64,000 bases of DNA from Leucobacter sp. L43 (GTDB lineage: Bacteria; Actinomycetota; Actinomycetes; Actinomycetales; Microbacteriaceae), in the NCBI RefSeq assembly GCF_016597785.1, contig NZ_JAENJG010000002.1:186001-250000 (forward strand), given 5' to 3'. The notes beneath the pieces were generated by a model. It had not been told where the DNA came from and did no database searches. It worked only from the letters and a program-made list of their open reading frames with translations. This document shows, one piece after another, positions 18,083 through 26,395 of the stretch. The position numbers and the translations under genes were made by a program. Numbering within the stretch: position 1 is the first letter of the stretch; each line of letters opens with the position of its first letter.

Positions 18083-19066
18083 ATGACTGAACCTGTTTCG
18101 CTGGGCGAATGGCAGCCCGACCGCAACCTCGCAATGGAGCTCGTGCGCGCTACTGAGGCGGCCGCGATGCGTTCGACACCGTGGATCGGACGCGGCGACA
18201 AACTCGCGGCTGACGGCGCTGCGGTCGACGCGATGCGTCGTTTCCTGTCGACGGTGAACATGCGCGGCACCGTGGTCATCGGCGAAGGCGAGAAGGACGA
18301 CGCTCCCTGGTTGTACAACGGCGAGGTCGTGGGCAACGGCGAAGGCGCCGAGTGCGATGTCGCGGTCGACCCGATCGACGGCACCCGTCTCACTGCAGAG
18401 GGCCGCCCGGGCGCGCTCTCGGTGATCGCGGTCGCCGATCGCGGCAGCATGTACGATCCGTCGGCGGTCTTCTACATGGACAAGCTGGTGTGCGGCCCCG
18501 TCGGCGTCGGCGTCGTCGACATCCGCCGTCCCATCGGTGAGAACATCCGCGCGCTGGCCCGCGCGAAGCAGGTCGACGTGTCCGACATTCGCGTGGCGGT
18601 GCTGGATCGGCCGCGCCACGAGCAGCTCATCGCCGACATCCGCGCGGCCGGTGCCGGTACCCGCCTGCTCATGGACGGGGACGTCGCCGGTGGCGTGAAC
18701 GCCGCCCGTTGGGATTCGAACATCGATCTCTGCGTCGGCATCGGCGGCACGCCAGAGGGCATCATCACGGCGTGCGCGGTGAAGGCGCTCGGCGGCGTCA
18801 TTCAGGGGCGACTCTGGCCGAAGGATGATGAGGAGCGCCAGCGCGCGATCGATGCTGGCCACGACCTCGATCGCGTGCTCGAGGCGAACGATCTCGTCGC
18901 GAGCGACAACTGCTACTTCGTCGCAACCGGTATCACGGATGCCGAGTTCGTCGACGGGGTCAAGCGCAACGGCCCGTTCGTGCGCGCCGAGAGCATCGTC
19001 ATGCGTGCGCACTCCGGCACCATCCGCCACGTCACGAGCGATATGGATCCCAACCGCTGGTCGTGA
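18083..19066 (+). CDS. glpX: Class II fructose-1,6-bisphosphatase
   Basis: The 327-aa enzyme hydrolyses fructose 1,6-bisphosphate to fructose 6-phosphate, the committed step of gluconeogenesis. Metal and substrate motifs are GEGEKDDAPWLY (67-78) and DPIDGT (96-101), with GGTPEG further on. Class II GlpX is the usual FBPase of actinobacteria. A TAGGGT -10 box (18070-18075) lies 7 nt before the ATG, so the mRNA is predicted leaderless. fbaA is divergent across 64 bp, which would let the aldolase and the phosphatase share control. Confidence 0.96.
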   Translation: MTEPVSLGEWQPDRNLAMELVRATEAAAMRSTPWIGRGDKLAADGAAVDAMRRFLSTVNMRGTVVIGEGEKDDAPWLYNGEVVGNGEGAECDVAVDPIDGTRLTAEGRPGALSVIAVADRGSMYDPSAVFYMDKLVCGPVGVGVVDIRRPIGENIRALARAKQVDVSDIRVAVLDRPRHEQLIADIRAAGAGTRLLMDGDVAGGVNAARWDSNIDLCVGIGGTPEGIITACAVKALGGVIQGRLWPKDDEERQRAIDAGHDLDRVLEANDLVASDNCYFVATGITDAEFVDGVKRNGPFVRAESIVMRAHSGTIRHVTSDMDPNRWS

Positions 19067-19080
19067 TCGGGTGATGTCGG

Positions 19081-19109
19081 AGGGTCCGGGTGCAGCGCGC
19101 CCGGGCCCT
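19081..19109. terminator. Hairpin terminator between glpX and HAD hydrolase genes
   Basis: A 10-bp stem with one G-U pair, AGGGTCCGGG (19081-19090) with CCCGGGCCCT (19100-19109), has a 9-nt loop. It sits between convergent stop codons. Confidence 0.7.
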
Positions 19110-19141
19110 TCGACGTTCCGCCACGGCGCCTGCGTGCGGAG

Positions 19142-20020
19142 TCAGATCTCGAACGGCGCGTCGGTGGGGAAGTGCTTGCGCAGACTGAGTCCCACGCCCT
19201 CCTCATCGTTCGAGAGTGTGCGTTCGACGTGCGGTGCGACGGTCAGCGTCGAGTCTGCGTTGCCCATGAGCACGCCGATGCCGGCGGCGTCGAGCATGGG
19301 CACGTCGGCCTCGGTGTCGCCGAAGGCGATGACTTCGTGCAGGTCGATGCCGAGGTGGGCGGTCAGTGATGTCAGTGCGGTGTGCTTGCGCGATGCGGTG
19401 ACTTCGAGCACGCGGGCGGAGAAGTGCGCGAATGCGCCCGGCAGTTCGCGGTCGATCGCCGCCTTGATCGGTGCGAGGGCGTCGGGGTCGCCACGGAACA
19501 TGACTTTGAAGACCGGGTCCGCTGGGATGGCCGGGGGCGTGCCGTCTCCGATCGTATTCGGCCAGATCGAGGTGTTGCGCGCTTCACGCAGCCCCCAGAA
19601 TCCCATGTCGCTGACGTGCCACTCCGCCGCGGTGTAGAGCCCGACGTGAACGTCGGCTCCGGCGGCCGCTTCGAGCATGCGCGCGACGTCGTGACGCTCG
19701 AACGGATGCTCTTCGAGCACGACGAGCCGCTCGCCTTCACGCACTCGTATCGTGCCCCCGCCGAACGCGATGTGCGACGCCGGCACCCCGAGCTTGCGCT
19801 CGATGATCATGGAGGCGGCGATGGCGCGCGCCGTGACGATCACGAGCTGCGCCCCGGTCGCGACCACTCGCGCGATCTCGTCCCGTGTGAACGGCGTGAT
19901 CTGCTTCGCGCTGTTCGTGAGCGTGCCATCGATGTCGATGGCGAGCAAACGGGGAGTCACCGAGGCATCAGCGCGCGGCGGGCTGGGAAACGGGGTGCGC
20001 GGGTGCGCGTCGGATGCCAT
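19142..20020 (-). CDS. HAD superfamily hydrolase, Cof type
   Basis: The 292-aa protein has the HAD nucleophile motif DIDGT (Asp29, Asp31), a conserved VTARAI region for motif II, a large C2-type cap and the Cof-family ending IAFGDTEADVPMLDAAGIGVLMGNA. Members dephosphorylate sugar phosphates, flavin or pyridoxal phosphates; the substrate here is unknown. Of two nearby ATGs I chose 20020, because TAGCGT at the complement of 20027-20032 would be its -10 box with 6-nt spacing. The ATG at 20026 directly abuts that box. Confidence 0.88.
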   Translation of the reverse strand: MASDAHPRTPFPSPPRADASVTPRLLAIDIDGTLTNSAKQITPFTRDEIARVVATGAQLVIVTARAIAASMIIERKLGVPASHIAFGGGTIRVREGERLVVLEEHPFERHDVARMLEAAAGADVHVGLYTAAEWHVSDMGFWGLREARNTSIWPNTIGDGTPPAIPADPVFKVMFRGDPDALAPIKAAIDRELPGAFAHFSARVLEVTASRKHTALTSLTAHLGIDLHEVIAFGDTEADVPMLDAAGIGVLMGNADSTLTVAPHVERTLSNDEEGVGLSLRKHFPTDAPFEI

Positions 20021-20069
20021 GGTCATACGCTAACGCAACCGCCCGTCTGCATCTGGCGCACTGGAATGC

Positions 20070-21494
20070 TCACTCGTCGTCCCACAGGCTGCGCGTGGCT
20101 GATTCGGGCTCCGCGCTCGGTACGAGATCGTCGATCGCCTCAGCCGCGCTTCCGGTGGGCTCCAGTGTCTCCACTGCGCGCAACCGTTTTTCGACGGCGC
20201 GCGTGCGGCGCCCCGCCTCACTCACCGTGTTCTGCGCAGTGGCGAGCTGCTTGCCGAGTTTCTCCCAGACCTGGCCGTACTTCTGGAATTCGCCCTTGGC
20301 CGCGCTCAGCACCTGCCACACCTCGGAGCTGCGGCGCTCGATCGCGAGGGTGCGGAATCCCAATTGCAGGCTGTTGAGCAGCGACATCAGCACGGTCGGT
20401 CCGGCCACGGTGACCTGGAACTCGGACTGGAGCCTGCTGGTGAGACCGGGGCGTCGTATGACCTCGGCGAACAGGCCCTCCGTCGGCAGGTACATGATGC
20501 CGAAGTCCGTCGTGTGCGGCGGCTCGAGGTACTTGTCGCGGATGAGCTTCGCCTGCGTGATGATCACGCGCTCGACGACCTTGCTCGCGGCCTCAACCTC
20601 GGCGCGATCGCCGCGCTCCTGCGCTTCGAGAAGGCGCTCGTAATCCTCCTGCGGGAACTTGGAGTCGATCGGCAGCCAGACGGTCTCGTGATCTTCGCCG
20701 CGTCCGGGCAGTTTGACGGCGAACTCGACGCGCTCGGCAGAGCTCGGGCGCACGGCCACGTTCTCCGCGTACTGCTCGGGCGTCAGCATGTCCTCGAGCT
20801 GACGCGCGAGCTGCACCTCGCCCCAGCTGCCTCGATTCTTCACGTTGGTCAGCACGCGCTTCAGCCCTCCGACATCGGAGGCGAGCGTCTGCATCTCGCC
20901 GAGCCCTTTCTGCACCTGTTCGAGTCGATCGCTCACCAGCTTGAACGATTCGCCGAGTCGCCGTTCCAGCGTTCCCTGCAGCTTCTCGTCGACGGTCTCC
21001 CGCATCTTCTCGAGCTTCGCCTCGTTTCCCTGCCGCAGCTTCTCGAGTTCCTCTCGCAGCACCTGCTGCAGTTCCGCCTGCTTCGCCACGTGCACCTCGC
21101 CGAGGGTCTGCACGCGCCGCGCGTTCTCGTCGAGCGACGCCTTCAGGCGCTGCTGCAACTGCTCGCCGACGGCGACGCGCACTTGTTCGAGCTTCGCGTC
21201 GTTGGCCTCTCTGAGGTCGTCGAAGCGCGCTTCGACGCTCGATCTCAGTGCGTTCTGCGAGGAGAGCGCCGCCTGCGCTCCGGCGTGCACGCGATCAGTG
21301 ATGGCGGAGAGCGATTGCACGATCTCGTTGCGCTGCGCGGAAAGATCCTGGCGGATCTCGCCGGAGACGCCGCGGAGATCGGCGCCGGGAGTCGACGCCG
21401 CCCCGCCCCGCCCCGTGCGTATGAGCACGGTGGCGAGCACGGCGATGAGGAGCAGCAGGTTCAAGCTGAGGAGCGTGACGGTCAGAGTGTTCAT
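20070..21494 (-). CDS. rmuC: DNA recombination protein RmuC homologue
   Basis: The 474-aa protein begins with a membrane segment at about residues 5-25, then a long charged coiled coil (about 40-190), then the RmuC nuclease-like domain with GSWGEVQLARQLEDML, LPIDSKFPQEDYERL and DFGIMYLPTEGLFAEV. RmuC limits inversions at short inverted repeats in E. coli; the mechanism is not fully known. GGGAGAAC lies directly before the ATG. It is on the same strand as the HAD and exonuclease genes with gaps of 49 and 70 nt. Confidence 0.93.
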   Translation of the reverse strand: MNTLTVTLLSLNLLLLIAVLATVLIRTGRGGAASTPGADLRGVSGEIRQDLSAQRNEIVQSLSAITDRVHAGAQAALSSQNALRSSVEARFDDLREANDAKLEQVRVAVGEQLQQRLKASLDENARRVQTLGEVHVAKQAELQQVLREELEKLRQGNEAKLEKMRETVDEKLQGTLERRLGESFKLVSDRLEQVQKGLGEMQTLASDVGGLKRVLTNVKNRGSWGEVQLARQLEDMLTPEQYAENVAVRPSSAERVEFAVKLPGRGEDHETVWLPIDSKFPQEDYERLLEAQERGDRAEVEAASKVVERVIITQAKLIRDKYLEPPHTTDFGIMYLPTEGLFAEVIRRPGLTSRLQSEFQVTVAGPTVLMSLLNSLQLGFRTLAIERRSSEVWQVLSAAKGEFQKYGQVWEKLGKQLATAQNTVSEAGRRTRAVEKRLRAVETLEPTGSAAEAIDDLVPSAEPESATRSLWDDE

Positions 21495-21564
21495 GTTCTC
21501 CCGGGTTTCTGGATCGAACGTGCGTTGCCCTCACGCTGCCGCATACCACCGACATTCGCGCGCA

Positions 21565-22149
21565 TCACAGCTTCAGGGGGATCGCCTTCAGCTGCTGAAT
21601 GCGCACCCCGGTCTGCTTCGCGAGCGCTGCGACCGAGTCGACGGCGTGCCGGCGCGCGGCGTCCGAGATGATCGCGGCGCACGCCTCGGCGTCCGCCAGC
21701 GCGTCGTGATGCGCGAATTCGCCGTAGCCGGCGGCCGCCGCCGAAAGCGGGAGCCGGTGCGATGGGATCTCGTACGTCTTGCGCGATATCTGCACGCTGC
21801 AGAGGTATTTCAGGCGAGGGGTAGGAGTGACGGTCTCTGCGCATGCCGCACGGATCACGCCCATGTCGAAGCTCGCATTATGGGCGACCGTCACGTCGTC
21901 TCCGATGAACTCCCGGAGGTCGGCCAGCTGCCCGGCCCAGTCGCGGGAGTCCGCGACCATCGCCGGCGTGATCCCGTGGATTCGGATGTTGAAGGGAAGA
22001 AAGGCCTCGTGGCCGGAAGGCGGACGGATCAGCCAGTGCACGCGATCCACCACCGCGCCTGCGCGCACTCGAACGAGGCCGACGGAGCATGCTGACGAGG
22101 GGTGGCTGTTCGCGGTCTCAAAATCGATGGCGGTGAAGTCGACGGGCAC
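21565..22149 (-). CDS. DnaQ-like DEDDh 3'-5' exonuclease
   Basis: The 194-aa protein is a stand-alone DEDDh exonuclease. Exo I is AIDFETAN (Asp9, Glu11), exo II is VAHNASFDMGVI and exo III is HHDALADAEACA, matching polymerase III epsilon-type domains. It could proofread or trim RNA or DNA; the exact substrate is not shown. The start is GTG at 22149 with a weak CAGAGT -10-like box 6 nt upstream. It lies next to rmuC, so a DNA-repair context is plausible. Confidence 0.88.
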   Translation of the reverse strand: MPVDFTAIDFETANSHPSSACSVGLVRVRAGAVVDRVHWLIRPPSGHEAFLPFNIRIHGITPAMVADSRDWAGQLADLREFIGDDVTVAHNASFDMGVIRAACAETVTPTPRLKYLCSVQISRKTYEIPSHRLPLSAAAAGYGEFAHHDALADAEACAAIISDAARRHAVDSVAALAKQTGVRIQQLKAIPLKL

Positions 22150-22293
22150 GGTTCAACTCTGTCACACGCCCCTGACACTCTCGGGCGCGGCCCAGCAGGG
22201 CGAGCCCGGACCCGCGAGGCGCGGCGCTCAGTGCGAGAATGGGAGCGTCAGCGCGTCGGATCATCAGAGCATCAGTCGAACCGGAGGCATCCC

Positions 22294-22653
22294 ATGGCCG
22301 AGCACCGCATCTACTCGACGAGTTTCGCGAGCGTCTACGTGCACTACGTCGCCAAAGCTGAGCGCAAGGGGCACACGCGAGGCGAGGTCGATCAGGTCAT
22401 CGGCTGGCTCACGGGCTACGACGCGGACGATCTCGAGCGCATCGTCGCCGACGAGACGGACTTCCGCACCTTCTTCGCCGAGGCGCCGCGCATGAATCCG
22501 AACGCGAGTCTGATCACCGGTCTGATCTGCGGCATCCGCGTCGAGGAGATCGACGATCCGCTGATGCAGCAGATCCGCTACATGGACAAGCTCGTCGACG
22601 AAGTGGCTCGCGGCAAGAAGATGACGTCCATTCTGCGCGGCACTCCCGCCTGA
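22294..22653 (+). CDS. DUF2200 domain-containing protein
   Basis: The 119-aa cytoplasmic protein matches the DUF2200 pattern closely from memory: RIYSTSFASVYVHYVAKAERKG, VDQVIGWLTGYD, FFAEAPRMNPN, and the ending DPLMQQIRYMDKLVDEVARGK. Length is full for the family. GGAGG precedes the ATG at 22294 by 7 nt. Function is unknown. It is divergent from the exonuclease gene and followed by ychF across a hexanucleotide repeat. Confidence 0.9.
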   Translation: MAEHRIYSTSFASVYVHYVAKAERKGHTRGEVDQVIGWLTGYDADDLERIVADETDFRTFFAEAPRMNPNASLITGLICGIRVEEIDDPLMQQIRYMDKLVDEVARGKKMTSILRGTPA

Positions 22654-22687
22654 GGCTTTCGCCTCGCCGCCGCACCGCCGAGGTTGT

Positions 22688-22722
22688 CACCGGCACCGGC
22701 ACCGGCACCGGCACCGGCACCG
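22688..22722. repeat. Tandem CACCGG hexanucleotide repeat upstream of ychF
   Basis: Five perfect copies of CACCGG run from 22688 to 22717, followed by a partial CACCG. The array ends 24 nt before the TAGACT -10 box of ychF, so the repeat covers the region where a -35 element would start. It is outside any credible coding region. Confidence 0.95.
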
Positions 22723-22760
22723 TCGCTCAGGGCGGCCAGAGCCGCGTAGACTCGTCTCCC

Positions 22761-23834
22761 GTGGCTCTAACTATCGGCATCGTAGGTCTTCCCAACGTCG
22801 GCAAATCGACACTGTTCAACGCGTTGACGCAGAACGACGCGCTCGCGGCGAATTATCCGTTCGCGACGATCGAACCGAACATCGGCGTCGTGAACCTGCC
22901 CGACCGTCGGCTCGACGTGCTGGCCGAGATCTTCGGCTCGGAGCGCATCCTCCCGGCTCCGGTCAGCTTCGTGGACATCGCCGGCATCGTGCGCGGCGCG
23001 AGCGAGGGCGAAGGGCTCGGCAACCAGTTCCTCGCGAACATCCGCGAAGCCGATGCGATCGCCCAGGTCGTGCGCGGATTCTCCGACCCCGACGTGATTC
23101 ACGTCGACGGCGCGGTGAATCCCGCGAGCGATATGGAGACGATCAACACCGAACTCATCATCGCCGATCTCCAGACCGTCGAGAAGGCGCTCGTGCGCTT
23201 CGAGAAAGAGCTGAAGAACAAGAAGATCGACCCCTCGGTCGTCGAGACGGCGAAGGCGGCTCAGGCCGCGCTGAACGAGGGCAAGGTGCTGTCGCAGGCC
23301 GGCCTCGATCTCGAGCCGATCAAGGAGCTCGGCCTCCTCACCGCGAAGCCGTTCCTCTACGTCTTCAACGTCGACGAGTCGGTGCTGCAGGATCAGGCGC
23401 AGCTCGACCAGCTGGCATCCCTCGTCGCGCCGGCGCACGCCATCTTCCTGGACGCGAAGATCGAGAGCGAACTCATCGAGCTGGACGCCGAGGACGCGGC
23501 CGAGCTGCTCGCCTCGATCGGTCAGGAGGAGAGCGGCCTCGATCAGCTCGCGCGCGTCGGCTTCGAGACGCTGGGGCTGCAGACCTACCTGACGGCTGGA
23601 CCCAAGGAAGCCCGTGCCTGGACGATCAAGCGAGGCGCCACGGCGCCGCAGGCGGCCGGCGCGATCCACACCGACTTCGAGAAGGGCTTCATCAAGGGCG
23701 AGATCATCTCGTTCGAGGACCTCGTCGAGGCCGGTTCGGTCGCAGAGGCCCGCGCCAAGGGCAAGGCGCGCATGGAGGGCAAGGACTACGTCATGCAGGA
23801 CGGCGACGTCTGCGAGTGGCGCTTCAACGTCTGA
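22761..23834 (+). CDS. ychF: Redox-regulated ATPase YchF
   Basis: The 357-aa Obg-related P-loop protein binds ATP rather than GTP and associates with ribosomes and stress responses. It has GLPNVGKST (9-17), the G3-type DIAGIVRGASEGEGLGNQFLANIR, the helical domain and the C-terminal TGS-like domain (AWTIKRGATAPQAAGAIHTDFEKGFIK). The start is GTG, with TAGACT (22747-22752) 8 nt upstream, so it is likely leaderless. A CACCGG array precedes the promoter. Confidence 0.96.
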   Translation: MALTIGIVGLPNVGKSTLFNALTQNDALAANYPFATIEPNIGVVNLPDRRLDVLAEIFGSERILPAPVSFVDIAGIVRGASEGEGLGNQFLANIREADAIAQVVRGFSDPDVIHVDGAVNPASDMETINTELIIADLQTVEKALVRFEKELKNKKIDPSVVETAKAAQAALNEGKVLSQAGLDLEPIKELGLLTAKPFLYVFNVDESVLQDQAQLDQLASLVAPAHAIFLDAKIESELIELDAEDAAELLASIGQEESGLDQLARVGFETLGLQTYLTAGPKEARAWTIKRGATAPQAAGAIHTDFEKGFIKGEIISFEDLVEAGSVAEARAKGKARMEGKDYVMQDGDVCEWRFNV

Positions 23835-23970
23835 CAGTACGGGAGGCTACCGAGCACCCATTCGGTGAGATCCTGGCTCCGTCGTCGCTCATAACCCCTG
23901 ACGTTGAGAGTTCTCCACAGATCATCACATTCCGGCTCGGCATCTTCACGCAGGGATTGAGACTCGATCC

Positions 23971-24350
23971 ATGGGTATCAGATATTACGCATATGCATTC
24001 GACCATGGGCTGAGGGACCGGGCTCGGGACGATCCCCGTAGCCTGATCGCAAGCGACCCGCTCGCCGACGCGTGGGGGCTTGTGCCGCACGCGACCGTCA
24101 GTCACGCCACCTTTGAGCAAACGGTGTCTCACCGGGACATGCTCTATCTCGACAAGGCTTGGCGAGAGCTGCAGCTGCTTACTGGTCCGTGGAGACTCGA
24201 AGGCACTGCGAGACCGGCCTTTGCGATGTTCGAGGGAGAGGTGGCGATGCGCGAGATGAGGTGTGCATGATGCACTTCTTGCAACGTGCGCACGAGTTCG
24301 TGGCCGGGCTCGTTGCAGATGGCCGAGGCATGGTCTACATGATCGGTTAA
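23971..24350 (+). pseudogene. Broken DUF1877/YfbM-like gene (internal deletion with frameshift)
   Basis: The first frame gives 99 residues starting MGIRYYAYAFDHGL and containing SDPLADAWGL, RDMLYLDKAWRELQ and AFAMFEGEVAM, then stops at 24270. A second frame, shifted relative to the first, reads HFLQRAHEFVAGLVADGRG then MVYMIG and stops at 24350. From memory, intact relatives of this DUF1877-like type end in just such a segment after a middle portion of some 40-60 residues that is missing here. GAGACT 6 nt before the ATG could still be a -10 box. The family label is tentative. Confidence 0.65.
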
Positions 24351-24447
24351 GCCTTCGCAGGTCCCAGGAAACTGTCTGGGTTCGCGCGATCATTCGATGA
24401 CGGAAGATCGAGACGCGCAATACGCTCGTTTACTTGAGCGCGCCTGC

Positions 24448-24494
24448 CGAGTTAATGTTAACAAATTTGCTTAACTTCGAGTTAACATTATCGT
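24448..24494 (+). promoter_or_regulatory. AT-rich TTAAC-box operator/promoter of the AAA ATPase gene
   Basis: Inverted arms TAATGTTAAC (24453-24462) and GTTAACATTA (24481-24490) flank a centre holding another TTAAC (24471-24475). CGAGTTAA also occurs as a direct repeat at 24448-24455 and 24478-24485. TAACAT (24483-24488) fits a -10 box 6 nt before the ATG at 24495. A bound dimer would therefore cover the whole promoter. Confidence 0.7.
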
Positions 24495-25727
24495 ATGCGC
24501 GATGCGACTGATAACCCCTTCACACCCGGGTCCGACACACTGCCCGAGGTGTGGGCAGGGCGAGCGGCGCAACTGCGCGACTGGACGGATATCGTGAGGC
24601 CTCGGCTCCTCGCCGGACTTCCGGAGCGAGGGCGCACGATCGTCGGCGAACCCGGTCTGGGGAAATCGACGCTGGTGCGCAGGATCGCTGCTCGTGCCGA
24701 AGCGGACGGGGCATGGGTCACGCCCCAGGTGCGGCTGCCCGCCGGCGCCGATCCGTTGAAGGCCGTCGCCACCGCCGTGCTGCGCCTCGCCGACTTCGCC
24801 GGACTCTCCGCATCGCGCGAGCGCCGCATCGCCGAGGTGCTCGACCGGGTGCGGCAGGTCGCCGCGAGCGGAATCTCGCTCACCATCGACCGAACAGCCG
24901 GCCCCGAACCCTACACGGCGCTCACCGACCTCTTGGTCGCGGTGGGCACCGCCGCGGTGCGGGCCCGCACCGTCGTGTTGATCCACATCGATGAGATCCA
25001 GAACGTCACCGATGAGAACGCCCTGTCGCAGCTGCTCATCAGTCTGGGCGACGCGATCACGGCCACGATCCGCACGGATCTGCCGGGCGGCGAGGTGCGC
25101 GACCGTTCGCTCCCGATCGCCGTATACCTGACCGGGCTGCCGGAGTTCGCGGAGAAAGCCTCCTCGCGCACCGGGGCGACGTTCGCTCGACGCTTTGCGA
25201 CGACCACGCTCGAACCGATCTCAGACGGTGAGATCCGTCTCGCTCTCGCGCCCTTCATCGACCCTGGATGGTCAGTGCCGGACGGGGCGGGCGGGATGAC
25301 CGCCGTGCGCATGACCGCAGACGCAGTCGAAGCGCTCGTCGCCTTGTGCCACGGTGAACCGTTCCTGTTCCAGCTCGCCGGCGAGCGCGCCTGGTACGCC
25401 GGTCACAGCGCGGTGATCAGTCGCGAGGACGTGCTGATGGGCTGGGAGGCGGCGAAGCACGAGGCCGTGGCGCACGTCGAGAGGATCCTCGATCGCCTTC
25501 CTGCGAAAGAACGCGAATTCATCGAGTACATGGCAGCAGCGGAGCCCGGCCAGCGCACCGCGACGGCGATTGCGAAATCGATGGGTTACAGTCGCGCCGC
25601 GAACGTCGGTCCGTTCGCGCAGCGCCTCGACACCGTCCGGGGCATCGTTTCGCGGGGTCGACGCTACGCCTTCCGCCATCGGGCGCTCGAGGCCTACCTG
25701 ACCTCCAATTGGCCGGAGCAGGGCTGA
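24495..25727 (+). CDS. AAA-type ATP-binding protein with C-terminal winged-helix region
   Basis: The 410-aa protein has Walker A VGEPGLGKST (51-59), Walker B VVLIHIDEIQ (160-169) and a possible sensor/arginine stretch ATFARRFATTTLEPIS. The C-terminal 90 residues (EREFIEYMAAAEPGQRTATA then IAKSMGYSRAANVGPF) look like a winged-helix DNA-binding segment. The plan resembles Orc1/Cdc6-like or STAND-type ATPases; I cannot assign a function. No partner gene is visible. It sits behind an AT-rich palindrome and is probably leaderless. It neighbours a decayed gene, which suggests a variable locus. Confidence 0.75.
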   Translation: MRDATDNPFTPGSDTLPEVWAGRAAQLRDWTDIVRPRLLAGLPERGRTIVGEPGLGKSTLVRRIAARAEADGAWVTPQVRLPAGADPLKAVATAVLRLADFAGLSASRERRIAEVLDRVRQVAASGISLTIDRTAGPEPYTALTDLLVAVGTAAVRARTVVLIHIDEIQNVTDENALSQLLISLGDAITATIRTDLPGGEVRDRSLPIAVYLTGLPEFAEKASSRTGATFARRFATTTLEPISDGEIRLALAPFIDPGWSVPDGAGGMTAVRMTADAVEALVALCHGEPFLFQLAGERAWYAGHSAVISREDVLMGWEAAKHEAVAHVERILDRLPAKEREFIEYMAAAEPGQRTATAIAKSMGYSRAANVGPFAQRLDTVRGIVSRGRRYAFRHRALEAYLTSNWPEQG

Positions 25728-25758
25728 CTCGACTCGAGTGGCTCGGTACGCTGTCGGC

Positions 25759-26376
25759 ATGGAACACGATGAAGATCACAACGAGGAGATTGAGCTGCTG
25801 CTGCGCTACCTGCAGGTCGGCCGGGAGGCGCTGCTCTGGAAACTCGAAGGTCTCAGCGAATACGGCGCGCGTCGGCCCTTGACGCCGACCGGATCGAACC
25901 TGCTCGGCATCGTGAAGCACGTGGCGAGCACGGAGTACGGGTACCTCACCACGTGTCTTGGCGGCGACGGGGGCATCGAAACGCCATGGATGACGGAGGA
26001 TGCGCCTGACAACGCGGACATGTGGGCCACCGCGGCCGAGAGTCGTGAAGATATCGTCGGCCTGTACCGGCGCGTGTGGGCGAGCGACGATGCAACCGTG
26101 CGCGAGCTCGGCGCTGACGCGTCCGGGGCAGTACCTTGGTGGAGCGGAGAAGCGGTGACCGTGCGCCGGCTGCTCGTGCACATGATCGCCGAGACCCACC
26201 GGCACGCGGGTCACGCGGATATCTTGCGCGAGCGCCTCGACAACATGGCCGGGATGCGTGCGGAGGCGTTGAACCTGCCGCAGAACGACCCCGCATGGTG
26301 GGGCGAATACGTCGCCGAGGTCGAAGCCGCGGCGCAGAAGGCCGCTGCGGCGGCGGGGGAGACGATCCCCGACTGA
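25759..26376 (+). CDS. DinB family (DUF664) protein, putative thiol-dependent enzyme
   Basis: The 205-aa protein fits the DinB/DUF664 four-helix fold that includes mycothiol- and bacillithiol-dependent transferases. Metal-ligand histidines appear in KHVASTEYGY and in VHMIAETHRHAGHADI. WDUF-type aromatic residues before the second site (VPWWSGEAVTV) are also typical. ATG at 25759 follows a TACGCT -10 box by 6 nt, so the mRNA is probably leaderless; a GTG seven codons earlier would overlap the promoter. The substrate is unknown. Confidence 0.87.
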   Translation: MEHDEDHNEEIELLLRYLQVGREALLWKLEGLSEYGARRPLTPTGSNLLGIVKHVASTEYGYLTTCLGGDGGIETPWMTEDAPDNADMWATAAESREDIVGLYRRVWASDDATVRELGADASGAVPWWSGEAVTVRRLLVHMIAETHRHAGHADILRERLDNMAGMRAEALNLPQNDPAWWGEYVAEVEAAAQKAAAAAGETIPD

Positions 26377-26395
26377 GCGACCGCGCTGCTTCCCC

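Noticed and set aside
22688-22722. CRISPR-like array
   Set aside because: The units are contiguous hexamers with no spacers; likewise the arrays at 51410 and 52329 have no spacers.
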